From Treponema medium (lineage in GTDB: Bacteria > Spirochaetota > Spirochaetia > Treponematales > Treponemataceae), in contig NZ_CP031393.1 in assembly GCF_017161265.1 (NCBI RefSeq), positions 2,232,001-2,296,000 on the forward strand: a stretch of DNA of 64,000 nt, read 5' to 3'. Below the pieces are notes generated by a model. The model saw only the letters and a program-made list of their open reading frames with translations, was not told the DNA's origin and searched no databases. A program made the translations under genes and the position numbers. Below, piece by piece: positions 53,691 through 62,871 of the stretch. How positions within the stretch are numbered: position 1 is the first letter of the stretch; every line of letters starts with the position of its first letter.

Positions 53691-53774
53691 GCATCGGGGT
53701 ACAAACCTCAATGTTTCGCACTGTGTGTTCTATCCAACGCAGGCTGCAGGGGGCTAAACCCTCCGCACGAATAA
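53691..53774 (+). repeat. R repeat (truncated left end)
   Basis: Starts in ATCGGGG, contains CTCAATGTTTCGCACTGTGT as in the tro copy, has a shortened core and ends CCCTCCGCACG followed by AATAAA. Confidence 0.7.
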
Positions 53775-53897
53775 AAACCATCATGATGAAAAACAAGGAA
53801 AGTACGGAAAAATCATGGTAGGTGGTACGAAATGCTTTTTAACGCACCATACTAAACAGCCGGTTTTTAAAATAGTTATAAAAATTTTGACAAATAT

Positions 53898-53953
53898 TTG
53901 ACAAATCGTTTTTTTCCATGTTATAGTAGATAGAAAATTGGTGGTATTACCAC
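53898..53953 (+). promoter_or_regulatory. gntR promoter with FadR-type operator
   Basis: TTGACA (53898-53903), 18-bp spacer, TATAGT (53922-53927). A second TTGACA lies at 53887. The perfect 13-bp palindrome GTGGTATTACCAC (53941-53953) sits just downstream of the predicted start; its core TGGTATTACCA fits the TNGTNNNACNA operator of FCD-domain GntR regulators. This supports autoregulation and control of the operon. Confidence 0.75.
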
Positions 53954-53980
53954 ACACTGCTATTATATATATGAGATTAC

Positions 53981-54739
53981 ATGAAAAAGAAAAAAAAAGC
54001 AACTGTCAAAAGCAATAAAGAACGTTTTATAGAACAGATGGAAACGCTGCTGTTAATGCACCTTATCCTACCGGGAGAGCAGCTGCCGCCTGAACGGGAA
54101 CTGGCACAGCAAATGGGTGTCTCTCGACCGGTCATCCACGAGGGGCTTTTGGAACTTGGTGCGAGAGGGCTTATTTCCATTCGGCCGCGGCATGGCTGGA
54201 TTGTCAATAACTTTACAGAAGAAGGTGCGCTGCCCCTGCTTTCAAGCCTTTATCGTTTTTCGGCACCTCAGTCTGCCGCCCGTATCGATGCTGATTTGGA
54301 AGAAGTCCGCCAGATGATTTTGACAAAGTCTCTGGAACAGTATTTTGATTCCGATATGGCGCAGCAACAAACCAATTCGTCTCTCATCGAAAAATTGGAC
54401 AAAATCTACAAAGAAGAAAAGAAAAATAATGAAGGACGTTTACGCCCTGCCGAAATACGGCGACTCACCGAACTGGATTTTCTCTTTTACCGTGCAATTA
54501 TCGAAGCGGGCGGCAATACGATATTTCTCCTGCTTTTTAATTCGGCACGAGAAATCTATCATCAAAAACTTGAGCAGTTTTTTACCGAAAATACCGGCAG
54601 TATTCAGACGGCTGCAACCTTAAAATCTCAACTCATTGCTTACATTGCTGACGGCAACCGGCAAGAGGCAGTGGCGCTGCTTGAGAAAATGACTTCAATC
54701 GGCGCATATACCGTTTTAGAATCGAGTAATGGAGTATAG
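53981..54739 (+). CDS. GntR/FadR-family transcriptional regulator with FCD-like ligand domain
   Basis: A 252-residue regulator: a winged helix at residues ~12-85 (LPPERELAQQMGVSRPVIHE) and an all-helical C-terminal FCD-type domain (~95-245) that usually binds a carboxylate or metal ligand. It is the first gene of a six-gene operon of oxidoreductases and a kinase, with a palindromic operator in its leader, so it likely senses an intermediate of that pathway. The stop overlaps the ribosome-binding region of the next gene. Confidence 0.88.
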   Translation: MKKKKKATVKSNKERFIEQMETLLLMHLILPGEQLPPERELAQQMGVSRPVIHEGLLELGARGLISIRPRHGWIVNNFTEEGALPLLSSLYRFSAPQSAARIDADLEEVRQMILTKSLEQYFDSDMAQQQTNSSLIEKLDKIYKEEKKNNEGRLRPAEIRRLTELDFLFYRAIIEAGGNTIFLLLFNSAREIYHQKLEQFFTENTGSIQTAATLKSQLIAYIADGNRQEAVALLEKMTSIGAYTVLESSNGV

Positions 54740-54743
54740 TATC

Positions 54744-56498
54744 ATGAAAACATATCTGCAAAAACTCGAGCAAAAGATTATGAAACAACATCCTCAGCTG
54801 AAACTTTCGGCAGAATGGGATGGCCGGTCGGTAATATTGACCGGAGACGCTCCTACGGTTGAAGAACGATATGCAGCCGGTGTTTTTTTTGTAAAAAAAT
54901 GTAAGCATCGCCCCGGATATAAGGGTTTAGTCAACGATATAACCGTTGCAGGAAAGGCTGAACCGCCGATGCGGATGCCGGAAGCGCGGGATAATCTTTT
55001 GGAAGGAAAGATTTTCGATATCGTGATTATCGGCGCCGGGGTTGTCGGATGCGCAATCGCACGGGAACTATCCCGCTATGATTTAACAATCGCCGTTCTC
55101 GAAAAAGAGTGTGATTGTGCAATGCAGGCGTCCTCCCGCAACGACGGTATGATTCATCCCGGCTTTGCAGACAGTCCTTCCAAAATAAAAGGCAAACTGA
55201 ACACCCGCGGCAATCGTCTGTACCGCAAGCTCGACAAAGAACTCGGTTTTCAAACCGAATGGCCGGGCAGCTTTATGCTGTTTGATTCCCCGCTCCTGAA
55301 ACTCCTTGTGCCGTTTATGCACTGGAGAGCGGCAAAAAACGGTGTTGACGGGCGGGTTGGATATCGAAATAAAAAAACGATACAAAACATGGAACCGAAC
55401 CTGAGTACGGAATACTACGGCGGTTTTTGGATGCCCTACTCCGGCATTGCCTCCCCTTTTAAAGTAACAATTGCCTTTGCAGAAAACGCTGCGGCAAACG
55501 GCGTATCGTTTTTCTTTGAAACCGCCGTAACCGGTTTTGATAAAACGAACGACTTGATTTCGGCAGTGCACACAAACCGCGGTACGCTGAACGCCCGCCT
55601 CGTCATTAACGCAGCGGGCGTATGGTCGGATAAAATTGCGGAATTTGCCGGAGACCGCTTTTTTTCCATTCATCCCCGAAAGGGTATGGATATCATCCTC
55701 GATAAAAAGAAAAAAAGTTTCCAGCACACCATTATCGGAAAGCCCAATCTTCTTAACTCTTCAAAACAACATTCAAAAGGCGGCGGCATTATCCCCTGTA
55801 TAGAAGGGAATATCCTTGTCGGGCCGACTGCGCATGAGATATATGACCGCGAAGACTACGGTACCGATGCCGAAGATGAACGCAGTTTGCTTGAACAGAT
55901 GTCTATGAATAAAACGCTTTCGCGGGGAGATATCATCGCGTATTATAGCGGGATCCGTGCAGCGACGTGGGAGGAAGACTTTATCGTTGAAGCATCCGAA
56001 AAGGTACCCAACTTGATTCATGCGGCGGGCATTCAATCGCCGGGTTTTGCTTCCGCTCCGGCAATCGCGGAAGATATTGCGGCGCTTGCCCTCCGGCGCT
56101 TTCCTGCCACCCTCAAAGAAAAACCGGACTTTGTATCTCGCCGCGCCGCACCCCGCGAAACAGCCGCCATGCACGATGCCGAGCGGCATACGCTTATCAA
56201 ACAGGATCCGCTCTACGGTAAAATCGTCTGCCGCTGCGAGCAAATTTCCGAGGGGGAGATACGGGATGCGGTACGCAGCTGCCTTGCGCTCGGTATGCAG
56301 AATATCAGTCTTGATGCGGTAAAACGGAGGTGCCGTGCCGGTATGGGGCGTTGTCACGGCGGTTTTTGTACGCCGCGGGTAATGGAAATCATCAGCAGGG
56401 AAGCCGGTATCCCGCTTGAGCGCATTACTAAAAAAGGCGGCTCGTCGTATATACTGAACAACCCGCTGCCGGCAGACAAAGGGAAAGCAACATTATGA
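54744..56498 (+). CDS. GlpA-like FAD-dependent glycerol-3-phosphate-type dehydrogenase with [2Fe-2S] domain and BON-like N-terminus
   Basis: A ~584-residue flavoprotein. An N-terminal ~85-residue segment resembles a BON domain (WDGRSVILTGDAPTVEERYA, GYKGLVNDITV). A DAO/GlpA FAD fold follows (FDIVIIGAGVVGCAIARELS; ASSRNDGMIHPGF), and the C-terminus has a BFD-like [2Fe-2S] site with CRCEQIS and CHGGFC. In GlpA the fold oxidises glycerol-3-phosphate; the exact substrate here is unknown. GGAG lies ten bases ahead of the ATG used. Its stop overlaps the next start by four bases. Confidence 0.82.
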   Translation: MKTYLQKLEQKIMKQHPQLKLSAEWDGRSVILTGDAPTVEERYAAGVFFVKKCKHRPGYKGLVNDITVAGKAEPPMRMPEARDNLLEGKIFDIVIIGAGVVGCAIARELSRYDLTIAVLEKECDCAMQASSRNDGMIHPGFADSPSKIKGKLNTRGNRLYRKLDKELGFQTEWPGSFMLFDSPLLKLLVPFMHWRAAKNGVDGRVGYRNKKTIQNMEPNLSTEYYGGFWMPYSGIASPFKVTIAFAENAAANGVSFFFETAVTGFDKTNDLISAVHTNRGTLNARLVINAAGVWSDKIAEFAGDRFFSIHPRKGMDIILDKKKKSFQHTIIGKPNLLNSSKQHSKGGGIIPCIEGNILVGPTAHEIYDREDYGTDAEDERSLLEQMSMNKTLSRGDIIAYYSGIRAATWEEDFIVEASEKVPNLIHAAGIQSPGFASAPAIAEDIAALALRRFPATLKEKPDFVSRRAAPRETAAMHDAERHTLIKQDPLYGKIVCRCEQISEGEIRDAVRSCLALGMQNISLDAVKRRCRAGMGRCHGGFCTPRVMEIISREAGIPLERITKKGGSSYILNNPLPADKGKATL

Positions 56499-57826
56499 AA
56501 CGTTTTTACGATATTATCGTGATTGGAGCGGGGCCTGCCGGTATGGCTGCCGCTCTTGCCGCTGCCGAAAAAGCCCCTCAGTGCAGCATCGCACTGATAG
56601 AACGAGAAGAACATATCGGTGGGATTTTAAAGCAGTGCATTCACGACGGCTTCGGACTTATTCGGTTTAAAGAACGGCTGACCGGTCCCGAATATGCGTG
56701 GCGGTACCGCGATATGCTCATCCAACACTCTAACATCGACATATTCGTATCCACCTTTGTTATCCGTATCGTGCAGCAGAACGGCGGCGGCTTTGAGCTG
56801 ACCTTTACCAATCCGCAGAACGGTATTTTTACCCTTTCTTGCACGGCGCTCATTTCCGCAACGGGCTGTAGAGAACGTACCGACCGGCAGGTGTTTATCC
56901 ACGGCGACCGGCCTTCGGGGGTATTCACCGCAGGGCAGGCGCAAGCCTTTATCAACCTAAAGGGATACATCCCCGGTAAGCGGTTTGTCATTTTGGGCAG
57001 CGGAGACATCGGGCTTATTATGGCGCGGCGGCTCACCCTCGAAACCGCACATATTGGCGGTAGTGTGGAAGGTGTCTACGAGGTAAAGAGCGAACCGTCG
57101 GGACTTACCCGCAATATCGTGCAATGCCTTGAAGATTACGGTATTCCGCTCCACCTTTCTACGACGGTGAGCGCTTTGCACGGGGCAGGACGCTTGGAGG
57201 GCGTAACCGTAACGCAGGTTGACGGACGGATGCAGCCGGTCGCCGGTACGGAGCGGTATATTCCCTGCGACACCCTCATATTGAGCGTCGGGCTTATTCC
57301 CGAAAATGACATCCTCGACAGTCTTGCGCCGAAAATGGACACGCGGACAAAGGGGCCGCAGGTTAATCAATATATGGAAACAACCGTTCCGGGGCTTTTC
57401 TCCTGCGGAAATGCCCTGCATGTAAACGACCTTGTAGACTATGTTTCCGAGTCGGGCAGTATTGCGGGAGAACGTGCGGCGGCGCAGCCAGCACAGTCTG
57501 AGTATCCTACTAAATATCCTGCGGATATTCCCATCTGTGCCGATAAAACGCTGCTGTATCAAACGCCTGCCCGTATCGTACCGGACGGAAACCAAGCGGT
57601 GCTGTACTTCCGATCTGCAGCACAGCGGGAACAAGCGATATTGACGATTACAGCGGAAACAAAAACAGGCTCAAAGGTTCTTTTAAAAAAAACATACCGG
57701 TCGCTAAAACCGCCGGAGATGGAGCGGATTATAGTGGATACCGCATCGATACCGGCCTACACGCAGCAACTGTCCGTTTCGCTGATAGACGCAGAACCGG
57801 CGCATCGGGCAAAGGAGGCGGAATGA
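56495..57826 (+). CDS. NAD(P)/FAD-dependent oxidoreductase (pyridine nucleotide-disulfide family)
   Basis: A 443-residue protein with two dinucleotide-binding folds: YDIIVIGAGPAGMAAALAAA at the N-terminus for FAD and RFVILGSGDIGLIMARRLT near residue 165 for NAD(P), plus LFSCGNALHVNDL near the end. It lacks the redox-active CxxxxC of disulfide reductases. It overlaps both neighbours by ATGA, so it is probably a subunit that passes electrons from the GlpA-like flavoprotein to NAD(P) or a carrier. Confidence 0.85.
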   Translation: MKRFYDIIVIGAGPAGMAAALAAAEKAPQCSIALIEREEHIGGILKQCIHDGFGLIRFKERLTGPEYAWRYRDMLIQHSNIDIFVSTFVIRIVQQNGGGFELTFTNPQNGIFTLSCTALISATGCRERTDRQVFIHGDRPSGVFTAGQAQAFINLKGYIPGKRFVILGSGDIGLIMARRLTLETAHIGGSVEGVYEVKSEPSGLTRNIVQCLEDYGIPLHLSTTVSALHGAGRLEGVTVTQVDGRMQPVAGTERYIPCDTLILSVGLIPENDILDSLAPKMDTRTKGPQVNQYMETTVPGLFSCGNALHVNDLVDYVSESGSIAGERAAAQPAQSEYPTKYPADIPICADKTLLYQTPARIVPDGNQAVLYFRSAAQREQAILTITAETKTGSKVLLKKTYRSLKPPEMERIIVDTASIPAYTQQLSVSLIDAEPAHRAKEAE

Positions 57827-58230
57827 CCAAAGAGCTGATTTGTATTGCGTGCCCGCGCGGCTGTGTATTAACCGTGACAATCAATGATGCAACGAATATA
57901 ATAGAAGTAAGCGGAAACAGCTGTCCTAAGGGAGCCATCTACGGCAAACAGGAAGTGCTGTGTCCTATGAGAACGCTCACTACTACCGTTGCCTGCAAGC
58001 CGGCTCGGCATAATGGGGAAACGACAGGATTCGGTGAGCCTGAGTTTATCCGCCTGCCGGTAAAAACCGGATGCGAAATTCCGCTTGAGGAGATGACATC
58101 TATGATAGAAAAAATCCGCAGTATTACCGCCGCAGCGCCGGTGCGGTACGGCGACTGTCTTGCGCAGCTTACCGCTGAAAACGGGACAAAAATACCGATT
58201 CTCGCCTGTGCAAGTACGGAGGCCAAATGA
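57823..58230 (+). CDS. DUF1667 protein, electron-transfer accessory subunit
   Basis: A 135-residue protein with four cysteines in the family positions: CIACPRGC at the N-terminus, NSCPKGA and CPMRTLTTT. Fe-S binding is likely. DUF1667 proteins regularly accompany a GlpA-like and an NAD-linked flavoprotein. Four-base overlaps on both sides tie it to the operon. Confidence 0.85.
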   Translation: MTKELICIACPRGCVLTVTINDATNIIEVSGNSCPKGAIYGKQEVLCPMRTLTTTVACKPARHNGETTGFGEPEFIRLPVKTGCEIPLEEMTSMIEKIRSITAAAPVRYGDCLAQLTAENGTKIPILACASTEAK

Positions 58231-59783
58231 TTATGAACAATCAATCGACGATTATTTCAATCGACTGCGGTACCCAGAGCCTACGTGTTATCATCTTTGC
58301 GGAAGACGGTTCGGTACTTGCAAAGAAACAGATCATGTATAAACCGTGCGTCAGCCCGCGGCCGGGATGGGCGGAACAAGACCCTGAAGTATGGTGGGGT
58401 GCGCTGTGCACAGGCGTAGCGGCACTTAAAAGCAGTCATCCCGATTTAATTGCCCGCGCAAAGGGAATCGGCGTAACAGCTCAGCGGGACACCGTTATTC
58501 TCATCGGTAAAGACGGAAACGTGCTGCGCCCTGCAATCACATGGCTCGATACCCGAAAGGCACGCGGCCGGTATCATCCGAATTTCATTATGAAGGCAGC
58601 GCTGAAAGCAGTCGATTACTACGAAAAAATCATGCATTCTCAAAGCGACGGTCAGTGCAACTGGATACAGGAAAACGAGCCGGAAATTTGGAAGAAAACT
58701 TGGCGGGTACTGATGGTATCGGGGTATCTGCAATACCGGCTTACGGGAATTGCCGCCGATTCCCCTTCATCCTTGGTCGGACACATTCCCTTTGATCACA
58801 AAAAACAAAAGTGGGCATCGCCCGGACACATCACGGCAAAGATATTTCCGATAGATGATGATAAAAAATGCAGCGTTGTCCAAAGCGGGAAAGAGATCGG
58901 ACGAGTTTCCGCCCAAGGCGCTCTGGAAACGGGGCTTCCTGCCGGTATACCGGTCATCGCCTGCGGCAGTGATAAGGCATGCGAAACGCTCGGTATGGGA
59001 TGCCTCGATGCGGAAACGGCATCCCTCAGTTTCGGCACAACGGCGACGGTAGAAATATGCACCGACCGCTACACGGAACCTATCCGCTTCCTGCCCGCAT
59101 ACAGCGCCGCCTATCCCGGGCGTTGGGTACCGGAAATCGAAATATTCCGCGGCTACTGGATGATCAGCTGGTTTAAGGACGAGCTCGGCTATGAGGAACG
59201 GGCAAAGGCGACGGCAACCGGTATTATTCCGGAGCAAATTATGGATCGTCTCCTCGACTCCTCACCACCCGGCTGCTACGGCCTGATGCTGCAACCGTAT
59301 TGGGGAGCAAGCCTCAAAGATCATTATGCAAAAGGCTCGATGATCGGGTTCGGTGACGTACACGGACGGCACGCAATATACAGGGCAATCATCGAAGGGC
59401 TTGCCTACTCGCTGCGGGAGGGATTGGAACAACTGCAACGGCAAAGCGGCATTCCCGTACAAAAGGTTGCCGTTTCGGGCGGCGCCTCGCAGAGCGACCG
59501 TATCTGCAGTATCACGGCGGATATTTTAAACAAGCCGCTTGTCCGCGGTGCGACAACGGAAACTTCCGCACTGGGTGCCGCAATCTTAACGGCGTACGGA
59601 ACAGGGTGTTATTCCAGCATCGAAGAAAGCGCCAAAAACATGGTTCATATCGCACGGGAATTTACCCCTTCACCGGATAACCGTGAATTATATGATGAAC
59701 TCTATAAAATATACACGCAGATATATCCTATCCTCAAGCACATATATAAACGGATACGGGAAGTAACCGGTTATCCGTCATAA
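58227..59783 (+). CDS. FGGY-family carbohydrate kinase (YgcE-like)
   Basis: A 518-residue sugar/polyol kinase: N-terminal ATPase fold IISIDCGTQSLRVIIF, substrate-loop region AITWLDTRKARG and C-terminal VAVSGGASQSDRIC with a second nucleotide motif. It phosphorylates a sugar or polyol from ATP. E. coli ygcE and ygcU (kinase and AGPS-like flavoprotein) are neighbours, as here. Start ATG overlaps the DUF1667 stop; a second ATG two codons later is also possible. Confidence 0.85.
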   Translation: MIMNNQSTIISIDCGTQSLRVIIFAEDGSVLAKKQIMYKPCVSPRPGWAEQDPEVWWGALCTGVAALKSSHPDLIARAKGIGVTAQRDTVILIGKDGNVLRPAITWLDTRKARGRYHPNFIMKAALKAVDYYEKIMHSQSDGQCNWIQENEPEIWKKTWRVLMVSGYLQYRLTGIAADSPSSLVGHIPFDHKKQKWASPGHITAKIFPIDDDKKCSVVQSGKEIGRVSAQGALETGLPAGIPVIACGSDKACETLGMGCLDAETASLSFGTTATVEICTDRYTEPIRFLPAYSAAYPGRWVPEIEIFRGYWMISWFKDELGYEERAKATATGIIPEQIMDRLLDSSPPGCYGLMLQPYWGASLKDHYAKGSMIGFGDVHGRHAIYRAIIEGLAYSLREGLEQLQRQSGIPVQKVAVSGGASQSDRICSITADILNKPLVRGATTETSALGAAILTAYGTGCYSSIEESAKNMVHIAREFTPSPDNRELYDELYKIYTQIYPILKHIYKRIREVTGYPS

Positions 59784-59792
59784 AAAGTAGTA

Positions 59793-59837
59793 TCGAGAGC
59801 ATCTAAAAATATCATCGAGTTTTAAGAGGTGCTCTAT
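59793..59837 (+). repeat. Isolated trident-type hairpin between kinase and flavoenzyme
   Basis: GAGCATCTAAAAA with TTTTAAGAGGTGCTC, imperfect. It may attenuate the transcript before the last gene. Confidence 0.5.
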
Positions 59838-59861
59838 TATAAATTCAAATAGGAGATGGCT

Positions 59862-61628
59862 ATGGCAGAACGTAAGGTATACAAGAATTTTAAACCGGAA
59901 TGGGAGCAAGTTCCCCCGCCGCCGGCTTCATTCCGTTCGATTTTAAAATGGGGAGATCCCAACGAATTTAAAGAACCGAATGAAAGGCTCTTTACCTTTA
60001 TGAAAGGTGAGCTCGGCTTAACCGATGCAGATTTTCAGCGGAAGGGCGCCGACGGACATGAAGCGGTACCCGAAACATTAGCGACGCCGCCGCTCGAACC
60101 GGAGCATGTCGCATTCTTTGAATCCGTGTGCGGTAAAGAGAATGTAAGCACCAAGGGATACAACCGGCTTTCCGTAGCTTACGGCAAAACCATGTACGAC
60201 CTCTACCGGCTGCGGGAGAACATCACCGAAAATGCCCCGCAGGCAGTGCTCTATCCTTCAAGTCATGAAGAAATCGTGCAGATTGTCGAATACTGCCAAA
60301 AGCAGCACATCCCCCTCTATGTATACGGCGGCGGCTCTTCCGTTACCCGCGGCGTGGAAGCGTTTAAGGGCGGCATCAGCCTTGATATGCGGCGGAACTT
60401 TAATAAAGTGATTAACTTTAACGAAACCGATCAAACCATCACGGTTGAAGCGGGAATGTCCGGCCCCCAGCTCGAAAAAATCTTGAGCGAAGCAAAAACC
60501 CGGTTCGGCGCACGGCACGTTTACACCTGCGGACACTTTCCGCAGTCGTTTGAATACTCCTCCGTCGGCGGCTGGACGGTAACGAGGGGCGCCGGTCAGA
60601 ACTCAACCTATTACGGTAATATTCACGATATCGTGATGGGGCAGACTTATGTTACCCCCGCCGGCATCATTAAAAGCTACGGACTTCCCGCCCACGCAGT
60701 CGGCCCTGATATCGATGAGCTGATGATGGGGTCGGAGGGAGCGTTCGGCGTACTGACGCATGTAACGCTGAAAATTTCCCGCCTGACTGCGGAGAACCGC
60801 CGGTATTTCAGTTTTATGTTTAAGGACTGGCAGAGCGGACGCGACGCCGCGCGGGAAATTATGCAAGCCGAAGCAGGCTATCCTTCCGTGTTCCGCCTAT
60901 CCGACCCCGAAGAAACCGATGCAATGATGAAGCTCTACGGCGTGGAAGGCACCCCGCTCGAAAGCTTGATGAACCTCCGCGGATACAAAGCGCATGACCG
61001 CTGTATGTTTTTAGGCTGGACGGAAGGAGAACGAGGCTTTTCTTCAAATCTCTTCCGCATCGTAAAAAAAATCAGCAAAGCTCACGGTGGATTATACCTC
61101 ACCGGCTATCCCGCGCACAAATGGGAAGAAGGCCGCTTTACCGACCCCTATTTACGGGAATCGCTGCAGGACTACGGCATTATCATCGACACGATGGAAT
61201 GCTCCGTTACATGGGAGATGATGGGCAGGGTGCATGAAAAGGTACGCGCCTTTGCAAAATCCCGCCCGCACACGGTCTGTATGACACACCTTTCCCATGC
61301 GTATGAGCAGGGAGCCAATCTCTATTTTATCTTTATTGGGAAATTCCGTGATAAAGAAGAATATGCAGAATATCAGTTCGGTATCTTTGATAATATCATG
61401 GAACAGGGCGCTGCAATGAGCCATCACCACGGTGTCGGCAAGATGACGGCGGCATGGGTGGAGCAGTCGATCGGCACGGATAGGCTGAACATTTTCCGTG
61501 CGTTAAAAAAGCATTTTGACCCCGACAACATTATGAACCCGGGCGGCACCCTCGGCATCGACATGACCGAAGAGCAAAAGCGCAAACCGAAGTTCTGCAG
61601 CAGAACATGGGATAATCCTGCGTATTAA
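59862..61628 (+). CDS. FAD-binding oxidase, alkyl-DHAP synthase-like (YgcU-like)
   Basis: A ~588-residue VAO-family flavoprotein. The FAD_binding_4 domain begins at PSSHEEIVQIVEYCQKQHIP with the YGGGSSVTRGV loop. The C-terminal half holds the active-site motif HHHGVG at about 521-526, found in alkyldihydroxyacetonephosphate synthase and E. coli YgcU. True AGPS makes ether lipids from acyl-DHAP; here the company of a kinase and GlpA-like proteins points to a phosphorylated polyol. The start is the ATG six bases after GGAG; another ATG overlaps that site. Confidence 0.85.
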   Translation: MAERKVYKNFKPEWEQVPPPPASFRSILKWGDPNEFKEPNERLFTFMKGELGLTDADFQRKGADGHEAVPETLATPPLEPEHVAFFESVCGKENVSTKGYNRLSVAYGKTMYDLYRLRENITENAPQAVLYPSSHEEIVQIVEYCQKQHIPLYVYGGGSSVTRGVEAFKGGISLDMRRNFNKVINFNETDQTITVEAGMSGPQLEKILSEAKTRFGARHVYTCGHFPQSFEYSSVGGWTVTRGAGQNSTYYGNIHDIVMGQTYVTPAGIIKSYGLPAHAVGPDIDELMMGSEGAFGVLTHVTLKISRLTAENRRYFSFMFKDWQSGRDAAREIMQAEAGYPSVFRLSDPEETDAMMKLYGVEGTPLESLMNLRGYKAHDRCMFLGWTEGERGFSSNLFRIVKKISKAHGGLYLTGYPAHKWEEGRFTDPYLRESLQDYGIIIDTMECSVTWEMMGRVHEKVRAFAKSRPHTVCMTHLSHAYEQGANLYFIFIGKFRDKEEYAEYQFGIFDNIMEQGAAMSHHHGVGKMTAAWVEQSIGTDRLNIFRALKKHFDPDNIMNPGGTLGIDMTEEQKRKPKFCSRTWDNPAY

Positions 61629-61667
61629 GGGGTATTGCTCAAAATAACGGAGCCGATAAAAATAAAA

Positions 61668-61701
61668 AAAGCCGATTAAACCGTACAGTCTAATCGGCTT
61701 T
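61668..61701 (+). terminator. Bidirectional terminator between convergent genes
   Basis: AAAGCCGATTA pairs with TAATCGGCTTT, with A-rich and T-rich flanks on the two sides. It ends the operon and the minus-strand pair. Confidence 0.85.
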
Positions 61702-61706
61702 CGTTT

Positions 61707-62174
61707 TTAATGCAATTCTTCAAACCCGTAGGCTTCTTCTTTCGTATTAAAGAAATAGTTATAGGCTTTGGAAGCCTCTACTGTAATTTCCTGTTTACTT
61801 GCACCGTAGGTTGTTGTAACGGAACGAGACAGAACCCCCGGTCGAGTTTTTGAAAAAGACGATTCGACGATATGCGTTCCGGGAGTAACATAGAATCCGG
61901 TTGAAAGTTTTTCTCTAAAGTAGAGCGGAGGCTCCCCGTCAACACTGCTGACGGTTATCTGCTGTGCCGCGCTCGCCAGCATACCGGTTACCGAACTTGT
62001 TTTACCGATATACACTTTTACCGCATCGGGATGCTCATTCAGCCAATTTGTAACACGCTGTTTATCCTTCTTTGTTTTAAAGATTGCAAATGCAAAATAA
62101 GCGAGCAGCCCTATCGGAATAAGAATAAAATAATAGATATGTGAAAAACTTGTATTACTCATGATGGTGTCCAT
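61707..62174 (-). CDS. Hypothetical membrane protein, 155 aa
   Basis: One N-terminal transmembrane helix (residues ~12-32, YYFILIPIGLLAYFAFAIF) and a beta-rich soluble domain with GTHIVESSFSKTRPG and ASKQEITVEASKAY. No family is recognised. AAGGAG precedes the ATG at good spacing. It overlaps the end of the next minus-strand gene by 20 bp, so the pair is likely coupled. Confidence 0.6.
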   Translation of the reverse strand: MDTIMSNTSFSHIYYFILIPIGLLAYFAFAIFKTKKDKQRVTNWLNEHPDAVKVYIGKTSSVTGMLASAAQQITVSSVDGEPPLYFREKLSTGFYVTPGTHIVESSFSKTRPGVLSRSVTTTYGASKQEITVEASKAYNYFFNTKEEAYGFEELH

Positions 62175-62655
62175 GTGTTTTCTCCTTTACGGTTGTCAAT
62201 TTAGCCGGTTCATCAGTATTTTCCGTGTTGAGTTTAGTTACGGAATCTCTATTGATTCCCAAATCATCCAATAACTTTATAAACTGCGTAATACCGATTA
62301 ATTCGCAGTCAATCAGTACTTCATTTTCTCCCTGCCGGGTAAGATAGAGCGAACATTCCGTATCACCGCCCGAACTAACGGTTTTTGCCCGTATCGCTGT
62401 AGCGGAAATCGAATAGGTATCGATTTTATTACCCTTTTTTATTGTCAATGTATCGCCGTCGGTTTCTATAACAATCATATTACCGATAATTACCAACCAA
62501 ATATAGCCGGCGAAAGTTGCTAAAGCTATCAATAGCAACAATACAAAACTTTTAAGCCAAATTGATGCAATAAAAGTCACAAAGAGAGCTGCCCCCGCAC
62601 CAAAAACAAGATTCACAAGTACTCTGTGCGGGCGTGTCTTATAGACATTGCTCAT
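62155..62655 (-). CDS. Hypothetical membrane protein, 166 aa
   Basis: Two transmembrane segments near the N-terminus (VNLVFGAGAALFVTFIASI and FVLLLLIALATFAGYIWLVI) followed by a small beta domain (DTLTIKKGNKIDTYSISATA), resembling a PH-like membrane-bound domain. It ends in a His-rich HGHHHE tail. AGGAGG lies five bases before the ATG. It may form a complex with the protein encoded by the overlapping gene downstream. Confidence 0.6.
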   Translation of the reverse strand: MSNVYKTRPHRVLVNLVFGAGAALFVTFIASIWLKSFVLLLLIALATFAGYIWLVIIGNMIVIETDGDTLTIKKGNKIDTYSISATAIRAKTVSSGGDTECSLYLTRQGENEVLIDCELIGITQFIKLLDDLGINRDSVTKLNTENTDEPAKLTTVKEKTHGHHHE

Positions 62656-62815
62656 TTTTTCCTCCTATAAAAATTTTCGGAATCGAAGGCACTATTATAA
62701 TTGAGCCATTCGCTTTGTCAACCCAGTCTAATTACTGTTACTATGATGATAATGCCGGGTACATATTGAAATTCTTTTCTATTCTATGGCATACTACGTT
62801 CCATAAGGAGTGTAA

Positions 62816-62848
62816 AATAAAAGCCGTACAAATAGCACGGCTTTTATT
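62816..62848 (+). terminator. Strong hairpin upstream of the GNAT gene (attenuator-like)
   Basis: AATAAAAGCCGT pairs with ACGGCTTTTATT, flanked by T-rich sequence. It lies 23 bp before the next start and no gene precedes it on the plus strand, so it could be a leader attenuator or a terminator for an unseen transcript. Confidence 0.55.
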
Positions 62849-62871
62849 TACCTAAGTTTTGGGAGGGTACG

